Source: Diplosphaera chodatii (Eukaryota > Chlorophyta > Trebouxiophyceae > Prasiolales > Stichococcaceae). Taken from it: a stretch of DNA of 64,000 nt. The position numbers and the translations under genes are program-made. How positions within the stretch are numbered: the stretch's first letter is position 1; the number at the start of each line of letters is the position of its first letter. This document shows, in pieces, positions 32,104-43,821 of this stretch. Below the pieces are notes generated by a model. It worked only from the letters and a program-made list of their open reading frames with translations, was not told the origin of the DNA and searched no databases. The stretch covers positions 124,001 to 188,000 of the forward strand of contig JAALGY010000011.1 of NCBI GenBank assembly GCA_032358165.1. Direction: 5' to 3'.

Positions 32104-35100
32104 TCAGATATGCGATGCATGTGCTGGCTGGCAGGTCAACGAGGAGGGTTTTGTGCAGTCGCTGTGCACCTGCAGGATGCCGGGCGTCGCATCACGCCCA
32201 GCTGCCGTCTCCAGGATGACGACCTGCACCGCAGCTCTGAAGCCCTCTGACGACCATGGCTGCATATAATTTGACCCTGACACGCGACGAATGGACATGT
32301 GCACTGTGGAGCAGCAAGCGCAGAACACCACGAAACATGGTCCTACTGAGAGCGCATTGTGAGGTGTCAGGCACTCGAGTCAGGTGGACTGTTGAAAGCA
32401 TCAACAGAGTCGTCCTAGACCCTACCTGGTCGTACTCCAGGTCAAGGCGCAGGAAGGCCATCGTGACAAGGCAAGCTGGGCCAAGCTTACGAGACTAAAC
32501 CCTACCTGGTCGTAGTCCAGGTCCAGGCGTAGGAAGGGCGTCGTCGCGCCGTCTATCGCCGCCACCACCTCCCGCAGGTTGCCCACCGGCTTGTCGTTGA
32601 TGCGCAGGATCTGCGGCGACAGGGTGCACCGAATCAAATGTGTGATGCGACAAGAGGATTGAAGGCGCTCACGCTGCCCGCTACTAGTTCTGAACGGCAG
32701 GACAGGAGCAGGTCAATGACCCTGCCGGCGGAGCCGCTGCCCCCCCAAAGCACACGGCGGGCACAGATACGCCCAGGCGGCGCTCCATATTACTCGTCCT
32801 TAATCACTAGTCCGCAATATTCAGCATCTGCGCGCCTGCGTGTTGACGATGTCCTCGAAGCCGATGTTGATCTCTGACGCCAGCACCTGACCCACCACCA
32901 CCACCTGCTGCGCCGCCGACTCCGCCCTGCAGCATGATGCACACCAGGGTCTTCATGCAACACCACACAGAGGCCCACACATTGGCCAAGGGTGCCGCCA
33001 GCGCACAGCCTGGCTGGCGTCAGTGGGCTGGGCAGGGCGGTTTGTTCGATACAGGGTGGAGACGGTCAGAGGGGCGCACATGGCGTGCAGCAGCTTGTCC
33101 AGGATCTTCACGGGCGAGTCGAACTCAAACTCCTGCAGAAACAGTCGAAAGCACAGATCAGCGCTGCGGAGGCCACATCACAGTTGAGCAGTCACTCCAG
33201 TTTGCCTGCGCTGTTTCAGTGGTCAAGCGAACCACATGACCATGGGCTAGCCAGCCAGAGCAAGCAACGTGCCAAGGTTTGCACACAGCTGCAAACGCAA
33301 TTCTCTGCATTAGTGACATCCTATAAGATTGTTCACCTTGCCGTACTCGGACTTGAGGTAGGGCACTGTGACGGCCGTGAACACAAAGCCGCTGAAGATG
33401 AAGTAGCTGGGCGCCGCCCCCCTGCAGCACATGCACACGGTGAGTGACGAGCTGACGACAGCACTAGCGCTGGTGTGGTGCAACTGCCTGGCAAGCATCA
33501 AAGCGGCTGATGTAGCTTGCTACTGCCTGTTCTCCACACCGGGCAAGCACTGGCGCAAAACCTTGCAAGCCATTCGAAGCTAGCTTCAGGCCGCTTCTTG
33601 CCAGTGCTTGCCTTGCGAAGACACTAGGGAGTAGCAAACTGCACACAGGGATGCGCTATGCAAGACCCTGATGCCCATACAGAATTGACGCACTTGAGGT
33701 GGGAGGGTATGAGGCGGTGCGGCCCCTTCAGCTGCAGCACCACCTTCGACATCTTGCCGTTCCGCAGGATGCGCAGGTGCGCCTGTACAGTATCAGACAG
33801 AGGTTTCCTGAGGCAGGTTGAAACCCAGAAGGACGCGGTCAAGAAGTGCGATAGCATCAGGACTGATACGCATATGCTCAGGCAGCATGAACGACAGGCA
33901 GCCAGCTCCAACTGCTGCTTGAGGCAGGTGCACCTAACACGCTTCGCAGCAGAACATGGTTGGGAAGGCATAGGCTGCCAGCACACCGTGTCGTTGTTCT
34001 GCTTCTCGGAGATGAGGTAGCTGAAGTTGATGCGCTCGCCCGACCGGAACGCGACTGTCCCGTCATACCTGCAGATGGTTCAGTATGAGGGGTATGCAAA
34101 GCAACATAGTGTCTGTGCGCTGAACTTGGCGACTGGCATGCCAGGTACAGCTGAGTGGAGCACGGCGGGCTTTGGCATGCTGGTCTGGAACGTATACATG
34201 ACTACTGCTCGATTATGCTGCGCATGCACAGCATGCTTGGCTGATGTAATACCAGCCGTCATCATGCTGAGCTTGCTGCAGCATGGGTCTGAAACCACAA
34301 CCACAAAACGCACCCGATCTCAGTGTCGTCAAATTGCATGAGGATGTCCCCCTTCCGCAGCACCTTGCTGGTAGGGCATGTCGGTTCGACCCGTCTGCAT
34401 ACATCCAGGTGGCACATCATGAATGCATATGGAGACTGCGCTGTGACAGGGACCCTTGAGTGCACTGATGTTGCTGCAGGTAAGCGTTGGCCAGAAGTGC
34501 ACATCAATCGATGCTGATGTGCATGCATCGCAGTTTGCAGCCTGCAGCATGGTTGCCTTCACACAGTGTCTTGATAGCCTGGCCTGGGCCAGAACCGTCA
34601 GAGGCTCATGACAGTATCTTCAGGGAGCACAATCTGACGTACCTGACCAGGACGCCCTTCTGGCCGGGCTTCATGCCCAGCGCCTGCTGCAGGGTGGGCG
34701 ACTCCAGCTTCTGCCACTCTATGCCCAGCGCGGGGAAGCCGGTGTACCGTCCGTTGCGCGCAAAGTCGTCAATGAAGTGGTGAATCACCGGCGGCGGGAT
34801 GACGTACCCTGCAGTGCAGCATCAGATTTAGGGCTTGGAGCACACTGATGGTGGACGGCTGCTTGAAGCGTCAGCTCACACCCTTGCAGCTGCAGCAGCA
34901 CAGCAACGTTGCTGGGTGAGCTGTGTGGTGAGGCTCTGACTGCTGCCATTTATCCTTGCAAGCGGCTTGCCTGCTGCATCCGGGCAATGCTCAATTCTTG
35001 AAACATGCAACACGATAACATGGTGCGTGCTCACCAATGTTCTCGGTGTCGCCGTCCTTCAGCGACTGGAAGGCGATGCCGACGCACTCCCCCTTGTGGT

Positions 35101-38100
35101 TGAACGCTGGCCCACCGCTGTTGCCGCCTGCGGTGCGGCTCAGAACACAGATGTCAGCATGACAGGCAGCCGTTGCCAAATCATGTTACACACCAGTGCC
35201 CCTGCGTGTCAACGGCGGCGTCCATGCAACAGGGTCCGAGTGACTTGCCCAAAGAAGGTTGCCGATTGAAGGCTCAGCATGTACAACTTGCACTGCGGCG
35301 TCTGCCCCAGTTTGCAACCGGCAGTGAATGCCTGGAGCCTACAAACACTTCAGGTCATGAGGCGTAGTATCAGGCTATCGCAGTTTGCACACAGCAAATC
35401 GCAGAGACGCACTGTTGATGGCGGCGTCGATCTGCATGCCCAGCAGCTCGGTGCTGCCGTGCACGTAGGCGGTGACCTCAATGCGGGATACCACGCCGCT
35501 GGTCACACTCTGGGAGTCCCCACCGATCGGGTACCTGATGCATTTGACACACAGCTGACCCTCAAGATGTGACGACGGGCTGGCAGTGTGACCCATGGCC
35601 CAGACAGTCAAGCAGCCAATCATATCTGTCAAACAGGGAGCATCAGCAGCAGGCACAATCCCTCACCCGATGACGAGGATGCTGTCCTGCAGGTGGGGCA
35701 GCGTGCCGAAGCGCACGGGCTCCACGCCCTGCCAGAAGGTGGGGTCCTTCACCGTGAGCATCGCGATGTCGCACTCGGTGCCGATCGCGAGCACGGTCGC
35801 CACGAACTTGGTGTCACTGCCCCGCCGCCGCACCTTCACCTGCGGCACACGGGGCAATGTAAACAGATAGCCAATCTCACAGCCCTGCGCCGCCACAGAA
35901 CAGTGACATGTTGTCGCGGCCCCGCCGCAGCAGCTTGAGCTGCACCGTGAAAGCACATATGTGTTCCATAACGGAATGGAGCTTCAAAGGTGCATGGCGA
36001 CAAGGTGTGCTACAGTTGAATACTGTCAGCGCATCAGATGGAGGTTGGCATGGTAGCTGCCGGCCGCATTCACCGGCAGCAGCAGCATCCTTTGCCATCT
36101 GATACGCTGTGCTAACAGTGTGTGGCAGCCAGCTACACTGCTGAATGCTGGACACTGGCCAGCGGCCTCTGAATCAAAATGGGTGCAGACATCAGCGCTG
36201 ACATTTGCTGTTGATGCTTTTTACTCCATTATGCTGCAGTGCAGCCTTTGCAGCCAGAACCAGTGGGTGACACTGGTATTCAACAAGCGACGCACCTGCG
36301 AGTGGTGATCCACGCAATGTGCATTGGTGAGGATGCGGCGGTCCGGCAGCAGGAAGCCGCTGCCGGTGCTGCTGAACTGCCGCTTGCGCTGCCATGGCAG
36401 GCTGTAGTTGGGCTCGCTGTGCACACAGAACACCTGCGACATGTCCAGACAGGATCGTGATACCTGAATGCAGCCAGTGGCAGCAGGCTTGCTGTTGCAC
36501 TGCTTCGATGCACGGGTCTCAACTTGACATTGCTCAGACCCACGGTGAAGCCGTCAATCATGACAGTGCTGCAACTGTTGCAGTTTTGCAGTCGTTGCGA
36601 AGCCGCAGCACCAGTGTTCCCAGGGCACTGCACCACTGACGCACAGCTGCTGACATCTGCAACAGTCTTGACATTTGCACAGGTGTGCTGCACGCGCCAC
36701 CACATCTCGCGTCCAGCAGGGGGACAGGTTATATACCCCCCGGTCGTGCGGCTGCCTCGCCAAAACGTTTGCCCACCTTCACGACGGACTCCCCCAGCCG
36801 CGTGATGTCGCGCTCACTGCCGATGTCCGGCTCCGCAGCGTCCGTCTGCATCCAGCGCGACGGCGACGCCGCCCCGTCCGGCGCATCCGCATCGTGCACC
36901 GTCCCGTTCTCTGCAAAGGACGAACAACCCATCCTACATTGATAGTATGCTGCAGAGCGTCCTGCCCCACTGAGACAACCAGACGAAGGTTGGCCAGTAC
37001 AGGCTGTGGCAGTGCAGGCAGCTTAAAGTGGTACACGAAGCAGCAAGTATGTGGCGCGCTCAGCACTGAAAGCCAATCAGGACTGCCATGGGCCGGAGCT
37101 TGGATGTGACATGCATGGTGCCGCACTGAGCACGGTTATGCCATGTCAGCTGCAGCCCACACTGCTCCTACAGGCCCAGACTGTGTGCAGGGTTGTGCAC
37201 ATGGCCATGGTCACCTGTGCGCCTGGTGTTGCGACGCTTGCGAGAGCCGCCTGCCACTGTGTCCGCTGCCACCGCCTCGTCCACCGCCACAGGGGGGGCG
37301 CCCTCCCGCGGCCGCCGCCGGCTGCAGCAGCAGTGGGTCACTGTTGACGTGCCGTGCTGAGTTCATGCAGCTGCCCATCCCAACTGCGCAGGGTATCTGA
37401 CGCAGATCTGGCATAAGCAGATCAGTGCTTTCCACTACCCAGACAGCAGACCGACCTCGCCAGTATAGCAGTGCTTCTGGAAAAGACTTCACTGCTACTA
37501 GCATACGTCCAGATGTACCAGGGTTGTCAACCGCTTGACCCAGTCAGGCCGTGCAGAGCTTCCCCATCTGTGAGCATGCTTACGCTTCCCACTGCCCACC
37601 TGCTGCCCAGTCGCCCCGAGGGGCTGCGCTCCTTCAGGCCCGCTGCACCGCTGGAGTCGTCTGCCGCCTCGCCCTCGCTGCCCGGCAGCGGCTGGCTAAC
37701 CACCTGAAGTGCAAAAACAGGAATCTGAACATCATTGTTATGTGGATACGAGAGAGTGTGACATCGTCAGGCCGGCCCGCTGTGCTTCACATGGTGCCAG
37801 ACAAGATGCCACGGGTCTCAATCGCAGTGAACAAACATGCATGCTTAGCTGATCTTGTCGGCTCCCTGCAGTACAGCCAGCCGCTGCAGGAGCATCGGCA
37901 CACCATGCCAGCGGTCACAAGTGTCACCGATGTGCCCAGCATGTCTAACATCCCACCAATCCAGTGCCGAATGTGTCAGGTTCCCGACGGGCGAGCCACG
38001 CAAATCGATGGATTTGCATTGCCAGCGAAGCAGCCGATGCTGCATGATGTTTGAACACAGGCGCACCCGCCGGATGTGATTCTTTCTGATGGCAAGTCTG

Positions 38101-38329
38101 ATATGGCCCGAGCATCGTCCACAGCAGGAATGAATCGGGCGGTTGATGAGTACACCTTGTGCAGCCAGATGTCAAGGCACAACATCACATAGTATGTCCC
38201 ATGCTGAGAAACAATGTCTATCGCGTTGGTACTATAGGATCCGGTGGCTGAGCACATCCAAGCATGGTACCGCCGTCTCACCGGCACTTCTGCGGCATCA
38301 GCGGGCAGCGCTTTCTGCTTGCGCTTCAT
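32104..38329 (-). CDS. DEG9: DEG9-type serine protease (HtrA family, nuclear)
   Basis: About 16 exons. Exon 1 is 38282-38329 ([16 protein letters not shown]). Basic segments follow (SSRRRPREG and SRKRRNTRR, about 37220-37331), fitting nuclear localisation. Protease core: [36 protein letters not shown] (His), [20 protein letters not shown] (Asp), [20 protein letters not shown], and the junction [18 protein letters not shown] (Ser) created by splicing of the exons at about 35410 and 35128. Next come [23 protein letters not shown]-like [68 protein letters not shown] and a terminal [20 protein letters not shown] (about 32130-32225). The catalytic triad is complete and the layout is that of plant DEG9. 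The penultimate exon end is duplicated in tandem (32413-32546). Confidence 0.94.
32413..32546 (-). repeat. Tandem duplicate of a DEG9 exon end plus donor, with telomere-like donor
   Basis: CCTACCTGGT starts at 32421 and at 32501, exactly 80 bp apart. The genuine exon ends [10 protein letters not shown]; the copy reads [10 protein letters not shown]. On the gene strand the donors are CAG/GTAGGGTTTAG and CAG/GTAGGGTCTAG, so the splice donor is itself fused to a TTTAGGG-like motif. Either donor would splice to the last exon. Confidence 0.92.
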
Positions 38330-38590
38330 GCCAGCCACCTGGATTGCTTGCAAGGTTGCGTCCTACTGGCTGGCGATGCGAACGGCTGCTTACGCGGCGG
38401 CAAATGCCAGCAGCTGATGCATACACTGCCTGCAGATGATGAACGTGTCTAACAGCAACGTGAATGCTGCAGCCGAGGCTGCCCAAGCTGCCAGACTTGT
38501 AGGGTTCTGACATGTCATCATGACAAACTGGCAGCAACCCAAGCTACACTGGTCGACTGGTGCACACGCTGTACACTCCTAATATCCACG
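38330..38590. promoter_or_regulatory. Short divergent promoter DEG9 / VASt-domain gene
   Basis: Only 261 bp separates the DEG9 ATG (38329, -) from the VASt-domain ATG (38591, +), so both promoters and 5' UTRs must share it. No clear TATA box is seen. Confidence 0.6.
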
Positions 38591-41103
38591 ATGGCGACTG
38601 TCCAGACGCCAAAGGTGATCTATCCGACATCCACGGATAGGTCAGCGCCGCTGGTCCGAACGCACAGGCGAAACAGAACAGCGCTCGGCAATGGCATCGC
38701 TGTTGCAGCTGTCGTGGCCCCAGCCGTCGCGGTCACCTTCTTTTTGGGCCGCAGACTCCTGCGCCGGCGTCCGCCTGCGACCAAGGCCGTTCGTCCCACC
38801 GTGAGTACTCGGTTTGATCAGCTGTATTGTTCACTCATGGATCATGGATGTCTCGGGTGCAATTGTGTCAGACAAGCTCACAGCCCTAAGGAAGCCCTGC
38901 AGGCATTGTTGAACATTGCAGTTATGCATGTGGGCGGTCTCTGCACCAACCTAGTCTTCGCTAAGCGACCAGCTGGGCATCCTGTTGCACAGCACCTGTG
39001 GTGCCAATCCCTGCCAACCATACCCACAGGCGCAGCTCGAGACTGCCGTGCCCACCACCGACAACCTCGACCTGCTGGGCCTGGATCCGGCGGCCCCGCT
39101 GCCGCCCGTGACGCAGCCTCTGCCTGCGCCGCTGCCGCTGCCGCTGTTTGATGCCGACGTCCCCTGCAGCGTGGCGCAGCTCTTCCGCATCGTGATGGGC
39201 CCCGACGCGGCGTTCATCCGCGCGCAGCACGCGCAGCACGGCTACTGGGACGTCGCCATCTCGGAGTGGGCCAAGTGCGCAGGTGAGGGCCTGGGTCCTG
39301 CCATTTCAGGATGGTGGACACCAACCGCAGTGCGATCTGTGCCGCACTTCCTGCAGCGCACGCCGCCAGCCGACCCTGCTGCAGCCGTGGCCTCGGACCC
39401 TGCAGCGACCGTCTCGCGAGCAGCACACCGCATACGCAGGCCTGCAGCATAGGAGGTCGATGTGCAATTTTATTATGCATTGAGCCAGCTGTGGGGCGGT
39501 TGACGGCTCACGCTGGCTCCGTCGCCGTGCAGACGGCCGGATCGCGCGCCGCATCTGCTTCACGACCCCGCTGACGGGGTCCATGGGGCCGAAGCAGGCG
39601 GACTGCGAGGAGGAGTACGCCCTGGTGGCCCGCAGCGCGGACGCATTTCTGGTCTCCATGGAAGCGCGCACCCCAAATGTGGGTAGTGTCACGCTTGCAG
39701 CCTGGCAGTGCGGAGCAGCATTCTGTGCAGTGCCTGCCTGATGCAGCATGCATGCCCAAGTGTGTATCAGACTGCCGAGTTGTATTGCTGTCAAGCCACT
39801 GCTTGTGGCAGTTGTGCGGAGCAGTTGACTCGTGGCCAGGCCGCCAGGCTGATGCGCACTGTCAATCACAAGACCTTCACTAGAACATAGCCCCATCGTA
39901 CACGTATACAAACAGCGTACGCGTGTTCGATTGCAGGTGCCGTTTGGGGACGCGTTCTACCAGCACATCCAGTTCCTGGGCACGGCGGCGTCGGCAGACA
40001 GCGGCGCCTGCCAGCTGCGGGTGAGCGCGGAGGTGACGTTCACGAAGCGCGTCATCGGGCTCGGCGGCATGATCCGCAGCAGCGCCACAAAGGTCAGAAG
40101 CGAAAGCAGACATGACATCTGCCCCATGCACTGCCTGGTCCTGGGATGAGCCCAACTGGCCTTTGGTGGGAAGCATTTGATCGGTGCAATCTGTCGAGTG
40201 CTTAGACAGACGTTAGGATCCTCGGCTGTTTCCTCGTGACGGCACTACAGCAGTGTGCTTTGCTCATCCGCTGCGGTGCTGACGCTGTTCACGTGTTTGG
40301 CGCACAGCCGCGCTTGCGTCAGCACATCTCAGATCAGCTGTGCTCTGCGGGTCCCATGTGCCACGGCACATGGCTGACTAACGGCTTCGGGTTGTGCTGC
40401 AGGGCATGCAGGACACGTACAGCACCTACATGGCCAGCATCCAGGCAGCGCTGGACGCCGGCGGCGGCAGCGGCAGCGCGGGCGCGCTGGCGTCACAGTC
40501 GGCGGCGACGGCCGCCGCTGAAGCGGCGGCCAACGGCGGCACGGGCAGCGGGAGTGGCGCCGCCCCAGCCGCAATATCGAGCCCTGTGCACGTGAGCCCG
40601 CAGCATGTCGAGCGTACCAGGACTTTCGGGCAGCCTGTCTGCTGTGCTAATGCACATGGGATTGAGAAATCCAATGGCCATGTCCTGTCCGTCCACTCGT
40701 GTTCAACGCATCACTGTGGAGCCCCCTTGAATCAGATGTCTACAGTGATAATGTCTCGTGAGCTCCAAATCTACAAGCGGTTTGGTCTGATGTACAGGGC
40801 CCGCTGCCGGAGACGCCGCCCGGCAAGGTCACGCCACAGACGCAGCAGCAGCCGCCGCAGTGGGCGGCCGGCAGCCCCGTGGCGGCGCAGCTGTGGAGCC
40901 GTTGGTTTCGGGACCTAGGCGCGCTGTGTGTGCTGTTATTAAGCCTGTGGCTGCTGCGGCGGGCGCTGCACGACGCGGCGGTCGCAGCGGCGGCAGCAGG
41001 AAGCGGCGGCAGCCCGGACTTCTGGCGGGGCCGCCGCGTCGTTTTCCGCCCCGGGCCCAGCTGGCCGCTGCCGGAGGCGCTGCCGCCGGCGGCCAGTCAG
41101 TGA
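38591..41103 (+). CDS. VASt-domain membrane protein (StAR-related lipid-transfer-like)
   Basis: Six exons with clean borders: 38591-38800, 39030-39282, 39532-39678, 39937-40092, 40403-40591 and 40798-41103. A predicted N-terminal membrane segment (GIAVAAVVAPAVAVTFFLG, residues 36-54) is followed by LRRRPP. The VASt domain is FDADVPCSVAQLFRIVMGPD, HGYWDVAISEWAKCADGRIA, RRICFTTPLTGSMGPKQADC, EEEYALVARSADAFLVSMEA, VPFGDAFYQHIQFLG, LRVSAEVTFTKRVIGLGGMI and GMQDTYSTYMASIQAALD. A Gly/Ala/Ser-rich linker leads to a second membrane segment (GALCVLLLSLWLLRRAL). VASt proteins such as VAD1 and the Lam/GRAMD1 family act at membrane contact sites in sterol or lipid transfer. No GRAM domain is present here, so this is a short two-TM variant. 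Confidence 0.87.
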
Positions 41104-41546
41104 CGCTCTCATCCACTATCTAGACTCGATGTGGATGGGCCACGGGTGCTGGGAGCAGTCAGCTGTGGCCAGCCATTGACGTGCGTAGACGCCTGGCCAC
41201 AGTTGGGGACCATCGGCTTGCGGGCGCCAAGGAACTGGCGGCATTTTTATGGCCACCTGCCACGATGTGGTATACTTTGGAGGTGAGAATCTGAGTGACG
41301 GCGATGCTATGGGAGTGTGCTTTCACCATAGGTGAGGGTGTCAGAGGGTCGATTGTGAGAGGGCAGGGTGCACGGAGGTTGTGCATGACAACATTGTTTT
41401 TATAGGCTAGCCTTGGCAGGCTGCTTGTGCCATGCCAGCATGATGGCGGAACCCACATCAAATTTGACAGAACTTGAACATTTGTCTGGACATATTGCGC
41501 CATTGTGCAAACCATCTAGATCCACACTGTCTGTAACTACCGGTAG
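41104..41546. other. Convergent 3' flanks
   Basis: Between the stops of the VASt-domain gene (+) and the F-box/LRR gene (-). No feature is recognised. Confidence 0.5.
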
Positions 41547-43821
41547 TCACTGCCGCCGCCAAGGAACGCCAACATGCCACTCTATGTTTGGGTTTGCCCG
41601 CTGCAGAGACATCAGTTTCTGAGCCATCGGCAACGGTAGGTCCTCTCGCGCTGCATCACCGCTCAGAGGCATACGCATCGACTGGTGATCCCACAGTGAG
41701 GCCGACAACTTCACCAGCCGCAGCTTTGGCAGCCTTGACAGCACCGCAGCGTCAAACGCCAGCAGCTCGAACGCCTGATCTGTCTCCAGCACTTCGAGGA
41801 CCTCCAGCCGCGGCAGCTCGGAGACCATGGTCTGGACATCAGCTACTTCAAAGCTGCCCCGCAGCTGCAGCCTGGTGAGCTGCTGGTATGGCAGCGGCGC
41901 CACCGCTGTTGTCGCTGGTGCTGCAACAATGTGAGAATCGTGGCGTCACATTGTCGGCGACCACAGAAACTAGGCAAAACAAGTGCATGCATGCGCTTAT
42001 GCAAGACCAGCGACTGGCAGCATGCATGTATGCTTAGGTGGGTGACACACCTGTCAAGCGCAGCTCACGGAGGCCGGTGCAGCCAGCGAGTGCAAGCAGT
42101 GCAGCATCTTCAGGGAAGCTCATGTGGAGCGACGTCAGGCGCTGCAGTGTGCTGAGGCTGCACACAGTTGTGCGCACATTGCGGATGCCGTACTCCAAGC
42201 TCAGGTGCTGCAGACCCATCAGTGGCGCCAGCAGCCACAGGGGCGCGGATGTGGCCTGCAGTGCCTGCAGTGATACTGGGAGTGCCTGCAGAAGCACCGA
42301 AGATGATGTTCAACCAACATCTCATTACAGCTCCTGCTCGCACCGCATCGCCTGTGGATCACATGAGGATCACCAAGACTGCATAGTCTGTGTCACATTG
42401 CCAGGAAGCACGCGCATTCCAGGTTGATCTTCGCGCACCACACGGCCGCTGGAGTCCTGGAAGAGCTGCCTGTTGTCGTTGAAGTACTTCTGCAGGATGC
42501 GCAGGCTGGTCAGCTGTGTCATCTGGCTGATGCTGCGCGGCAGCGGCGCGGTGACGCAGTCGTCAAGGCGCAAGCACTGCAGGCGCTGCAGTGCTGTGAT
42601 GTCCCAGGGAATGCGGCCCATGGCATACATTGCGTCCACATCATTCGGCTCAAACACGCTGAGGTCCAGGCTGGTCAACCCAGTGCACCTAGAACAAAAG
42701 TGCCATATGCATTGAGTAACCGAATGTAAGCATAAGCATGGTCGGGTGTCGAATGGCAAAGCACATAGGAGGCGCTGTGACTGCTGTAGCAGATGCACGG
42801 CGGCGCTCACCTCAGCAAGCTGTGCGGAAACCCTGTCTCACGGGGACTGTAGTCCGCGTGGTTCCCAACCCCGTCGTCATCGCTGTCTGTATCTGTGCCG
42901 GACAGCAGCCGGCGGTCCCCTGGGCAGAAGTGCAGCTGTACCGCCTGGAGTGCCGGCAGGTGTGCGAGCAGCGCGTCCAGAGCGGGCAGGTCGGGTGGCG
43001 ATGTGATGTAGGCGGCGTCGAGCCGGGTGAGGGAGTGCAGCCGGCTGACATCTGCCTGCAGAACGGTGGCAGACAGGGACATCAGCGACTTCCAAGCCAG
43101 CCTCGAGTCAGGGTCAGTTCATGTGCTGGCAGCAAACAGGCACGGGGTTTTCAAATGTCATACTGTAGCTGAGCCCTGTTGGCTGGTCGTACCAGGGCGT
43201 GCGCGTTGAAGGGGTTGGCGTCCTGTATGTCCTCCGTCACGATCCGCAGCTGCTGCAGCTGCGTGGCTGTTGGTGCCAGGGACAGCAGCGCAGCAGGCAG
43301 ATGCAAACGGGTGTCGGTGCCCCGTGTCTGCATAGCAGCACTCCAACGTTGTCGGAATGGTTCGCAGGTATGACGGGCATGGAGGGATGCATGTGCCTGT
43401 CCCGGAATGTCCGCTGCCCAGTAGCAAGATGGCTAGAGCAGCTTCTGTACGCGCTTGCCTGTATGGTGAGCTCGCGCAGCCCTGAGCTGCGCTTCCGCAG
43501 CCAACGGTTGACGCTGCTGAACTGTTCCTGAGTCCTGCAGTACTCCCACGGTGCCAGATCCAAGGCTGGCCACATGCTGGCATCAGCCATGATGTTGTGC
43601 CATCGATTGCACACCAGCGGCAGGGTCCTCACCCTGCAGCAGGAGCAGCACCGTCACACCATGCATCAGGCCCCTGCCTTGCCAGCGAGCGTTCATGCAC
43701 TGTCACTAAATGAACGTGCAACCGTGACCTGGTACCTGTCTTCTTGAGGCAGCAGACTGATGATCAACCGCAGCAAATCGTCGCTGAGCGAGTTGAACAG
43801 TGCGGCGCCGGGTGCCGGCAT
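41547..43821 (-). CDS. F-box / leucine-rich-repeat protein
   Basis: Six or seven exons. The chosen start (43821, MPAPGAALFNSLSDDLLRLI) leads directly into an F-box: LSDDLLRLIISLLPQEDR, then after an intron VRTLPLVCNRWHNIMADASM and WPALDLAPWE. LRR blocks follow: GLRELTIQ, LPAALLSLAPTATQLQQLRI, LHSLTRLDAAYITSPPDLPA, LPALQAVQLHFCPGDRRLL, CTGLTSLDLSVFEPNDVDAM, LQRLQCLRLDDCVTAPLPRS, MGLQHLSLEYGIRNVRTTVC, LQRLTSLHMSFPEDAALLAL, CTGLRELRLTG and, in the last exon, YQQLTRLQLRGSFEVADVQT and LPKLRLVKLSASLWDHQSM. F-box/LRR proteins are usually substrate receptors of SCF ubiquitin ligases; the target is unknown. Extra in-frame codons exist upstream to 44013 but lack conservation. Confidence 0.83.
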
